Source: Lepisosteus oculatus (lineage: Eukaryota; Chordata; Actinopteri; Semionotiformes; Lepisosteidae). Taken from it: a DNA stretch of 64,000 bases. The notes below the pieces were generated by a model. It saw nothing but the letters and a program-made list of their open reading frames with translations, was not told the origin of the DNA and ran no database searches. How positions within the stretch are numbered: the stretch's first letter is position 1; the number at the start of each line of letters is the position of its first letter. This document shows positions 44,219 to 56,200 of this stretch, piece after piece. The stretch is from assembly GCF_040954835.1 (NCBI RefSeq), contig NC_090698.1:23309501-23373500 (forward strand). Reading direction: 5' to 3'. Made by a program: the position numbers and the translations under genes.

Positions 44219-47200
44219 ATGAAGTGGGTGACTTTAATTTCGCTTGTAATTCTGATATCCTTTGCTCAGTGTTTGGATCTGAGGAGACAAAAAAGAGAAG
44301 GTATGAAAAACAAAGCATTATGTTGCATGCTGCATTAAAGGGCAAACATAACACATAAATGTGCTCTGTGAATAGAAAATATTTTGTTTCAGATTGAATA
44401 AATTCTTAAATTGATTCTTACAAAAATATTGTCTTCCAAAAGTGTAATTCTAAAAGCACAAGGATAAATCTATCAATAAATTTAACAATAAACATAATGC
44501 CTAAAATCATTTATTTGTATCTATCCATCAATCTATATGTGTAAATAACATATGTACTGTGTCATATAGTAGCAGAAAGCATAGGGGGTGTTTGTTTGAC
44601 ACATGATTTGTTAATTTATTCTACAATAGTAAAACATTCTTTATCTAAAAACCTTGCTCCTGCATCTGTTGCTTACCTTTTTCCTGACATACAACTGAAA
44701 AGTCTATATTGTTCTGTTTCTGTGTAAAAATACAATCCTTCTGGAAAATATTTTACCATATTATGGGCAGCATCTATGTAGCCTTCAACAGAGTGTTAAT
44801 TTTGCACAACGTTTGTTTGTTTGAAGAAAAAGTCCTGTTGTTTTCATTAGAGTCAAATATTAGAGTCTAAATTGTTTTTTCTTTCTAGTCTGTAAGCATG
44901 AGTTTTTCGCTTTACTGCCTTCTTTCTTAATTCTACATTAGGAATACAGCACTTGTAAAGAGACCTCGATTTTCAAGTCTTGATTTTGTACTTGTTTGCA
45001 ATCTGCTTTCCCCCTTTTTTATAGCAAACACGATTTGTCAGTATTATACTGCTTTAAAAGAAGAAGGATTCAAAGCCATGTGAGTATTATCCAAATCGGA
45101 ATATCTACCTATACAGAAAATTATTAATGTGATTGCTTAATGACTTCAATATCAGTGAACATGTTTCCCTAAATCTAAGTAAATCTGTACTTACTGTATA
45201 AAGATTTATTTTATAAGTACAGATTACAAAAAATAAATACCAAAACAATGCTAGCCTGCTTTACCACCTGTGATAAATCCCATTGTTTTTGTCATTTGAT
45301 TACTCGAGGGTAGATTTTAAGCATTTTTAATTTTACTGTTTGAGTACTGTTGTCAAGGTTATATTTTTTCTAGATTACGAAGGATCTTTATTATGGGTTT
45401 TCTGTCTTAACAGTACTATGTCTTTTAAGTAACAAAAGCAAACAGCTTAGGAATTTCTAACTGATATTAGTGAAATATGATTATCTCCTAAAATAAAGAT
45501 CAGCTATTACTCAACTAGTGGGTTTAATAATAAGAATGTGGTCATTCACCTCACCTTGGTTACCCAGCCCTAGATTTAATCTGTTTAGAGTGCATCATTA
45601 TGGTAAATTACAAAAAATGCTGAAGTACTCAAGGTCATTTTTTCTTCTCCACTAACAAAGAGGACTGGGCCCATACTGCAAAATCAAAATCAATTGGGAA
45701 TATCTTGCAACAATGCAAGTGAGTGTAATAATGTGTTAGAACTCATTATTATTTCACGGATTTCACTTGGTCTTCCTTCTAGTGTACTTGTTGGTCTGGC
45801 TCAGAACCTGCCCAAGAGTACGTTTGAAGAGCTTGTTCCACTGATCCGACAGAGCACAGCTGCAGCACAGGGCTGTTGCGGTGATTCCCCAAGTGCTGAC
45901 TGCTCGAAAGACGAGGTAAGCATAATCAACCACTGTGAAGATGTGCATTGAAGCCATACCATCTAGTATGGCCATACAATTGTTTGGGAAATTGTAGCAG
46001 GTGAAGGACACTACTGTATTTGACCAAGTCGTCAACTTTTACAGAAATTCTAAAGGTAGTCTTAGCTAAGAAATAGTTTGCAAAATAGAAATATGTTTGA
46101 ATACTGACCCTTTTATCACTTTAGTCCCATTTAAAGGGTTGGTTTGCACCTAGTCCTGGAGTTTTATGTAGAAATGAGGAACAGACCCACACTAAGAAGT
46201 TTATCAGGATATGTTTGCCAAAAACCGGGACATTCTGTAAAGGGTTTCACAAGGGGTTTTAAATGTCTAAATCAATGACAAACTGTAGCAGAACATTCAT
46301 GGCGTGAGGTGATGGAAGCAGATCACAAGGGCAGATTGCACCTGTAGGATTTTGAATAGATTCTGCATAGAGGAGTGGTTTAATTCTCCCCCACATTACT
46401 CAACAAGGCCAGCAGAACCATAGGAGGGTTTGCTAAATACTGATTGCTAGAGTATATAAATTAGGCCTTTAGAAAAATTGTTTGTTTCTGTCAAAAATAG
46501 AGGAATGTGCACTTAGATTTTCATACTGAAAAACTTTTAGTTGTGGTCTGTTGTGGTTATAAATAAATTTGGAGATTACTGCATATTTGTTGTAGAATGT
46601 TTTTTTTTCTAAATGATCTGTATTTTATTTCACAGAAAGAACTTTTCCAAGGTGTGGTCTGCTCATCGCAGGAGGTTGTTACTAAAAACGAGCTTGCCGA
46701 CTGCTGCGCCAAGCAGGGAGAAGAGAGAACCAAATGTTTCATAGAGCACAAAAAGAAAATTCCCCGCGACCTGTCTTTAATGCACCACCTACCAGCAAGT
46801 GAGAAATGTGAAGAGTTTGAAAAAGACCACATTGGATACATGGGACAGTAAGTGTGGTTTCTTGTACCTTATGTTGAATTAAGGTATAACCCATTAAAAT
46901 GCTAAACTTGTATAAATAGAACAACATTTATTTCAATTACTGAAATAAGTGCAAATAAGAGAAAAGGGGCTGTGCACTACAAAAGACCTACACTTCAGAT
47001 GAGACATAATTTAAAAAATATATATATAAAGGAATGACAATGACCACAAGACTCCCATAGTGCACTCGGATAACGTGAAAAGGCAGGTAGTCTTTTCTAA
47101 AGTGCCCACTGATTGAAATGTTTTTGATTTAATTCCACTGAGGTGTCAGGGAAGCCACGGAAGTCATCATTTTGCCAGATTTGAGAGAGCACTGGTCTAC

Positions 47201-50200
47201 TAATACCCTCCTAGAATTGGGAGGTGCTGAGTCAATTGTGTATCACCACTTGAGATGGTGACAGACTTACAGTCAACTAATGCCCTGGAGTCAGAGACCT
47301 CTACTTGCTCTCAGAACAAGGGTGTTTAACAGATAAGCCACTTGAGAGACCCAATTGTCTTTTAACATTCATTTGTTATTTATGGCCAAAATAGATATGC
47401 TTTAGAGACTCCAAACTCCAAATACACAGCCTCAACTCAAACCTGTTACAAGTGGTTTTTGATGTTTTTTAAATATAATTTCTGTTGATTTGTCTATTTG
47501 GAAAGTGACCACTGAAAGAGTTACTGTATGTACAATCTAACATTTAGTAAGCACATAAATATTTGAAAGCTGTTACAGGCATTCAATACAAATGGTATAA
47601 AAAAGAAAGATTACATTCAGTATGTTGCTTTCAGCCCAGCTGAAAGAGAGGAAAATATATTTGTTCAATATTTTTGTATCAGAAATTCTTGCCTGATAAT
47701 ATGTAAAAATACGTATGTCAAATGTCAATCACTGAAATCACAGTGTGACTTCAACAGAGGTAGTTCTATGGAAGAAATGTTTCTCATTACTTTCCCTTTA
47801 CAAAGCACATGTGCGAGGCGTGTGAATAAGGTCACAACAAGTCAAGTGAAATTGAGCTAATCACATAATTTCTGTCCTATATAAATAAGCTCTCTTCAAC
47901 ATTATTTTTTATTTTACTTGGAGTAAAATAATGGCAACAATAGCGCGGTAATAATTCACAATAACTCCATAAACGTATCAGTCTTTTTTCTTTTGTAGCT
48001 TCATTTTTCGCTTCTCGAAGCGAAACGTTCTGCTGCAGCCACAGGTCATACTGGGGATTGCTGACGGGTATGAGAAGACCTTGACAGAATGCTGTAAAGC
48101 GGCAGACGCTAAGCACTGTCTTGACGCAAAAGTAAGTTAAACCCTTAGGGTTTCTTTTCACGTTGTATACTGCAGAAAAGCACATTCTTTTCACAGACCT
48201 TCAATGCTCCATTTCTTTGTTTTTCATTCAATTCATAGAAAGCTGCCCTTCAACGTGTTATTGAAGACCGAATCACAGAGCTGAAATCTATTTGCGTGAT
48301 TTATCAGAAGTATGGACTGCGGATTTTGAAAGCCAAGTAAGATTTTGTGATATTAGTGATCTTAGATCTAGTGATCAGCATTGACATGATACAGTATGTC
48401 AATTTAGCTTTGGCTTTCATTTCTGCTCAATAGGAATTGGGCATAGTTTAGTATGAGATTTGCCTCATTTTTATTTTCGATAGTTTATATCTACAGTATA
48501 TATTTTTAATAATCTATTACATCTCCCAAGAACACGATTTGTTTAACTTAAATGTATTTACATAGAAACGTTTTCAAAAATAGAAATAGTTTATTGTGAT
48601 ATATAATTGAAATGCTAATCTGTGCTAGGCCAATCTGTGTGTCTAAATACCTTAAAAATGTACAGATTTACACAGTTAAATTAAAGTTTACAGATGACAG
48701 TAGTACTAAAGAAATAACAACATCAAGTCTTCCATGTTGCAGCCAATTATTTTAATCACAATTACAGTACCAATATAGCCAGACTTTCAGTTTTTTTAAA
48801 TTGTGCAATGTAATGTCATGAACCAAATCTATTACAATGTTATTATAACCCACGTATATATTTATTATTATTTCACTTCATATTTCAGGAAACTAGTTCA
48901 GTACAGTCAAAAACTACCACAAGCAACCTTTGAAGAAGTTGTAGACATGACTGACAGAATTGCAGCTATGACAGCCACCTGTTGCAGTGGAGATATGATC
49001 CAATGTATGAAACAAAGGGTAGGTGGATCTTTTCACATTTTTATTTATACAAGGCAAAGTTCACTGAAATATAAAACGATACTAATAATGAACCTTCTGC
49101 TCAGGTTACACTCAAAACAACTTGAGTGCAGTCTCAGCAAATAACAGTTATGTTTCTTTTTCAGAGCCACACTGCTGTCACACATAAACATATTTTTTCC
49201 TGGGTTTTCCCTTTTACGTGTTTGTGTTACCTTAAAAACGATGGTATGGGTTAATTAGTCTTAATTTGTCTAATTTATTTAAACTGTTTTTAGTGAATGA
49301 AAATATTGAGTAAACTGACAGTAAATACTTTTCTAAATGTATTTGCATATATTTACTTGATGGAAAAGCTCTTTCCTATAATTTAATTGGCTTCCCAATC
49401 TCAACATATTTGATGTTAGGTTTGAAAAACATTAAGCATGAAGGTCTTAATGAAAAAGCATCTTTATCGTCCAATTAAAATTGGCTTGCTAATTTATGTC
49501 TTATGTTTTTTTGTCTTTTTGAGCATTTTAAAATTAAGGGCTTTCCTTATTCCATTGTTGTTGGTTTCCTATTGTTATTCCATTGTTCTGTTGCTATTTA
49601 TTGTTTGTATTTGTATTCATTTATACTGTTTGTTTATTGTCTGTACATACTGGCTTTATTTATTACTTACTGTTTTGTAATGTGCTGTCTACAGTGTGTG
49701 GTGTTGTCTGTTGTGCTGTACATGTCCTGAGAGAATGGCATGAATAAGAATCCCATTGTACATGTACATATGACAAATAAACTCCTCTATCTATTGTTTA
49801 TTGTTGAACCACCAGCTGTTTCTTCTCTACTTTCTTAAATAACCTGTGCTGAAACCAGGAAATTGAAAGGTGTTGAAAAGTGTAGCTGTTATCCTTTAAT
49901 TGTTTTGTCTTTCCTTTCTTTAGAAAGAATTAGTAGATACTGTCTGCTCCAGAGATGACACCCTGACTAGAACTAAGCATCTGGCCGAGTGTTGTAAGGC
50001 CTCTGTCATAGATCGTGGAGCATGTATTGAGAGAATGAAGGCAGATGACAAACCTAAAGACCTGTCTGCTAAAGTTGAAAGTTTCATCAAGGATAAAGAT
50101 ATCTGTCAAAAGTACAAAGCTGACCATGACGCATTCCTAGGAAGGTAAGAGATTTCAGTGAAGAATTAAAGAATTAATGGAGAAAGGTGTGAAAAAATGC

Positions 50201-53200
50201 TTAAATAATTTTCTGCATGTTCATAATGGAGGGTTTTTTAACTATGAGTTTCAGTTTTGCGATTTGAATCACAATTACTTTGGGGGTTACTTTATTTTCC
50301 TAATTTATATAAATCATAGCTAGATATTTGTAATAATATTTTTGATATCTAAATCCTGACATCCTGAGACACATGACCAGAGTCTGAAGATTTGAGCTGC
50401 ATTTTTGCAACTGTATTCATTATGCTGTGGAAATTAAATACATTCAATTGCATCTCAATTGGAACACATTCAAAAATTGGGAAAAAAAAACACTCTAATC
50501 TCATTTGGACTATATGTATGAGTCGTACCAAATCTTTAACATCCAGAAATCATGTTTAATTTGGCAGTATACAATTAGGTCATTATTAAAACTCAATAGG
50601 AACATATATGTTGTCTCATTAAATATCAAAACCATCAATGTCTCTTTATTTATTTATTAAATGAATTTGTTAATTTATTAAAATGTGTTATCACAGCAAC
50701 TGAATAGGATATGCTTCTTCTAAAGTGGGTAATACATACAGCTGAAGTAGTTCAAGTAGGTAGCCGCGTCCGTAGCGTTGTGTAGTACAGGACCCTATGC
50801 AGACGGTATAATCCGGAAGTGAGCGGAGTAGAACAATGGGGAAGAGAAGAGGATCAGGGCAGGTTAACAAACAGGGGGGCGTGACGACAGTGAACATGTG
50901 CTCGGGGGGCATGGCCACGGCAAACAAGTCCAAGGGGTGTCCAGGGGGAAATCCAAAAGTCCAAAACCGGGAAATCCAAGCGAGACGAAAACAAGATAGT
51001 TAAAAACCAAAACGGGATCCGGTGCAGGGATGGGGAATAAAAGCAGTATCACGAGGCCAGGCGCTCTGAACAGGCTTAAATAAGGATTGAGGGCAGGTGC
51101 ACGGAATCAACCAAAATGTGAAAGAGCAGGAGCAGCCTTAAGAGGAGGGATTTCGATCATGACAGCGTCAGCATGTGAAATAATAATAATAATGATAATA
51201 ATAATAATATAATAATAATAAAAATAGATTTTATTTATAGAGCACCTTTCATTCAAACAGCAGCTCAAAGTGCTTTACAAACCAAGCGTAAAAATAAAAT
51301 CTTAAAATAAAGAGATATACTTTCAGTTGTAAAGGAAAACACAATAATACAGTATAGCAACATAAATGTCAACTTTATTCTTGAAAAAGAAATAAATAGA
51401 AATTAGGAAACTCATTATAAAATAAGAACAATAAAAGATAAAGAAAAAGAAAGAAAAAGAACAAAGAACCATTTTAACTAAAAGCTAAATTAAAAAGATA
51501 TGTTTTCAAATGTTTTTTAAAACAATGTACCGAGCTTGACTGCCTAATAAAAAGTGATAATAGGTCTATTCTATGGTGAAAAGAGGGCCCTCACACCTGA
51601 AGAAGGCTTCACAGCCGAAACGTTGTGTTTTCTCTCTTCTCTTTTCAGCATGGAATAAACCTATTACTTGTCCCTTTGCAGACTACACATGCTGACGCAG
51701 CTTCCCACCTGAACTAATAAAAAGTGGTAGTAAATTCCATAATTCAGAAGCATAAAAACAAAAAGCAGCCTCTCCACTCTTTATGTATTTCACATGTGGT
51801 ACAGTATTTGCAGAAGGCAAGTATTTGCAGATCTCAGATCACGTATAGGAACATATAAAGACAGAAATTCAGTAAGGTACATAGGTGCTAGGCTGTTTCG
51901 AGCTTTAAAAACAAGTAAAAATAAGCGTAGGCTGCAATGGAGCAAGTAAAGGTTTATTCCATGCTGAAAAGAGAAGAAAAGAAACACAACGTTTTGGCTG
52001 TGGAGCCTTCTTCGAGTGTCACCCTTCTTGACGCCCAAAGAAGGTTCCACAGCCGAAATGTTGTGCTTCTTTTCTTCTCTTTTCAGCATGGAATAAACCT
52101 TTACTTGCTTCAATTCATAAAGCTGTTGTGTACCATGTTGTTTTTTGCTGAGAAAAACAACACTCCCCCACATGCTTATTTCGGAGGGTATAGTCCAGCA
52201 GTGGGTGGCACGGTGGTGCAGTGGTTAACATTGCTGACTCGCAGCACTGGGGCCCTGGGTTCGATTCACTGACCTGGGGTGCTATCTGTTTAGAGTGCGT
52301 ACGCTCTTCCTGTGTTCGTGTGGGTTTCCTTTGGGTGCTCCGGTAAATGTTGTTTTGTAAGTTAAAATATTAATTATCGAGATAGAAAGTAAATATCCAA
52401 CTATAACCATCCATTTCCTAACCACATCATCCAGCATGGTGTTACAGGGGATACCAGAACCTAACCCAGCAAGCAAGGGGCAGAAAGCAGGACACATCCT
52501 GGATGTTGCACCAGTCCATCACAGGACACACCAAGACACAAACACACACCCGCACACCAGAGCCAATTTTCCCTGAAACCAATTTTTTGTAAAGAAGGTT
52601 TTAAGTCTGATTTTTAAAAGTGCCCAGGGAAAGGACTGACTGTCTGATGTCAGTGGCGCTAGGTTTCCACAGTTCTGGGGCATAACAGGAGAAAGCCCTT
52701 AGTATGTGGATGAGTTTTGGGGGCAAAGAGGAGACTAGAGAGACTAATGAAGGTTGAGAGTAGGAACATAATAAATCAACACAAAACCTTCGTACAGTAT
52801 ATACTGATGGAAAAAAGAAACGCATCACCTCCTCCTCCACACTCTGGCCCTCCCGTCTGCAGCGAACAGGCTGAAGAGTGACTCTTTCGTGAAGAGGACC
52901 TGATGCCACTGCTAACGAGTCCATCGGAGCCTCTGTCTGCCCCAAGCCAGGTGGCTGTCATCTAGGAGATGTGAGCAGAGGGCCTCTGACAGGTCACCTT
53001 GCTCTAAAGCCAGCAGCATGGAGCCTCACTTTCCTGTCACTGATGCAGGCATTGTGTTCGCTGGCAGTTTCAGTAGCTGTACAAGTAACTGAAACGATTT
53101 CTCAGATGGACCAGTCTAATGTGTCTCTCCTGCTCTGGTGTGGTCACTTGAGGGTGCCCGGATCTTGGACAGTCATCTGTCCTGCCCGTCTGCTGAAACC

Positions 53201-56200
53201 TTTTCTTCAGTCGGGACACAGTGGAGTGGCTTACTCCATAGGTCTGGCAGTGCTGGCACATGACATGCCTGCCTGCAACATGCCAATGGCCCTCTCCCTT
53301 GCTTCTGGTGACATTTGAGGCATTATGGAATGCACAGATAACTGTCTAAGTGTGGCCTTTTTCCTGCAGTGACCTAAGCTTTGACCTGATCGGGCATTGT
53401 TCCACCCGGACCTCTTTGGTTAAAAGTGCACCTAGCGAGCTTTATTGTGATGGGCAAGTTGCAATGCTTCACTGCACAAGCTGTATTGCTGGTCAGAAAG
53501 CTTAGAACAAATTGACAACTTTTTGTGAAATGTACATAAGCCATAACTATAGTATTCTCTTTCAAGAAAATGTTGTGTTTCTTTTTTGTATTAGCTATGG
53601 AAACGCATTCTGTGCACAATTCTGTTATCTTTTTTTGTCACAGAGTTTCGGCTGTGAAGCCTTCTTCAGGTGTGAGGAAGAAGGCTTCATAGCCGAAATG
53701 TTGTGTTTTCTCTCTTTTCAGCATGGAATAAACCTATTACTTGTTCCTTCGCAGCCTACGCATGCTGATGCAGCTACCCACCTGAACTACTTCAACCTAC
53801 TTCTGCTGCGACCCACTATGCCTTCCTCTAAATCTTTTTCTAGATCTTTTCGTCATTCCTTCTCTTCCTCCCTGGGCAATTTGCCCCTCTCTCTCACTAA
53901 ACCAGCATTCTGTCTCTTCACCCTCTCACCTGAAGAAGGCTTCACAGATGAAATGTTGTTTTCTCTCTTATCTTTTCAGCATGGAATAAACCTATTAATT
54001 GTTTTTTTAGTCATAGTTACAGTTTTCTAGATTGCATTTAACCCACAAAGGTCAAGTGACCAACTATATCTTTTTTAGACAGCATGATAGATTTATATTA
54101 CTTTCATAAATCATGAAATCATACCTGGCCATATTTCTAGATTGATAAAATTCCCTTTTATTCATTTCATTTTAAAATTGACATCCACTGGCTTTTTTAA
54201 AGAAGACCTTTTTAAATAGGACTATAGTATATCAGACTGTATCCTTGAACAGAACTTTCTTCGCACTACATCTTTAAGAGGAAAAATTATATTAAAGTAC
54301 CACCTGTATTACTATTTTCTTTTTTGATTTCAGATTTATTTATGAATATTCAAGAAGGCATCAAGAGCTGTCAATCCAGATGATCTTGAGGATAGGCAAA
54401 GCCTATGAAGAAATTTTGAAAAAATGTTGTGAGACTGATGATCCTCCAGCCTGCTATGGATCAGCTGTATGTTAGAGCAATACAAACATAAGCATTTGAA
54501 CACTGTGAAATAAGTCTTACAACTCTGTTAGAGAGAGAAATATTTCAATAATACACGGAAGAAAGCTAATCTGTTAACGGTTTATAAATAACTTTATTTT
54601 ATAATTAATATATCTATAAATGAGTATCACAAACTGTTAAATTGTACATTAAATAAAACTGAAGTATGTAACTTTTAAATTCAGTATTACATGTTAAGAA
54701 GCAAAATTGTTTCAGAAAATAATCATGCTATTATTTACTTCCATGCTCCTTTTTATTTTCACTTTACAGGATGCAGATCTTGCAAAGGCTATTCATGAAA
54801 ATCTACAGCACTTTAAAGGCATGTGTGAAATTGAAAAGCAAAAAGGAGAAGACACTTTTGAAAAATTGTAAGGAATATTATTTTATGACTACATACATTC
54901 ATACTTTTAGAACTTATTTTCACTTATTACCTTTTTAAAGTTGTTTCATAGTTGTCTTAAATTCAAAACTGTACTGCAAGTGCCTTTACAAATTGTGCAA
55001 AAAACACATATGCTTACTTTTATGTTCTTGAAATTTATATGAAATAATTTGTAATCTTAGTATATTTTGTATATAGAATTATAGTTGAAATGGGTTTTTT
55101 TTTGCATTTTTTAGAATGCTTGTTCAATATACAAAAATAATGCCCCAGGCTCCTTTTGAAGGACTAAATGTTGTGGCACATAGAATTGGTGATGTCATTG
55201 ACTTCTGCTGTAAAAGTAAAGATCTAGATCACACCTTGATGCCTTGTGCTGAGGAAAGAGTGAGTATTTTTTTCTTTCATTAATAGTATTAATATTATAA
55301 TTTAATATTAATAGTATAATGTTGTCTACGCTATATGATGAGATTCGTGTACAGCATATTGCACGCCTAATGGAAAGCAGATTCTGCAACATTTAAATCA
55401 CATACAGTATAAAAGAAGTTGATTAGTATTTATATCTAGTATTTTGGGCATTCAGAATGCACAGCTGCTGTACTTTACTATTACTTTAATTACTTTCTTA
55501 CTATTACTTACTTTCAAGTTGCTTACTTTCAATGGTTAAAATGCAAGTTGCAAGTTGCACACTCTCAACTGCCAACACACTCTTTATTATAATTTATTAA
55601 ACTGTCAGTGCTTCAGCATAAAAATGTATTTTATCAGGAAAACACAGGTCTAATACCATTATATATTTATTTTTTATTAAGTGAAATAACACCTTTGTTG
55701 ACTCAAATGTGTATATTCTGCCATTCGTTCCTTTGCTGAAATTAGACAGTTTAGAAGTGAGTGTAGATTGTCTCATGATGTAAAGACCAACTGAAGTTGA
55801 ATTCTGCAAATATACAGTAGAATATGATTATGGCATTCAAAGGTTGAATTTATGAAGTTCTTTATACATATTTGTACATAACATCTATTCATTTTGACAA
55901 CATGAAAAGCCTGCCTTAACCGTGAGTTTCCATCTCAGATCCTGGTGTTCATTTTAGAATTACAGACTTATCATATTATTTGTTTTCTTTAATGCTGTAT
56001 TGCCTGTCTTTCTTAACAGCTGACTAATGTTATTGATCAGACATGCTCTGAAACTGATCCTGCTACCGTTAACCCTCACATTGACCAATGCTGCAAGGAG
56101 TCTTACTCAGCAAGAAGACCCTGCATCCTCAAAATCCAGCCAGACCAAGAGTTCAAGCCACCAGCTCTTACAGATGATTCATTCCCTATTGGGGCAGCTC

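Noticed and set aside
53512-54030. 172-codon open frame, the longest in the window
   Set aside because: It runs through a Tc1 end and two foldback-repeat copies (repeating [10 protein letters not shown]-type runs come from the TTTTCAGCATGGAATAAACC module), so it is repeat-derived and not a gene.
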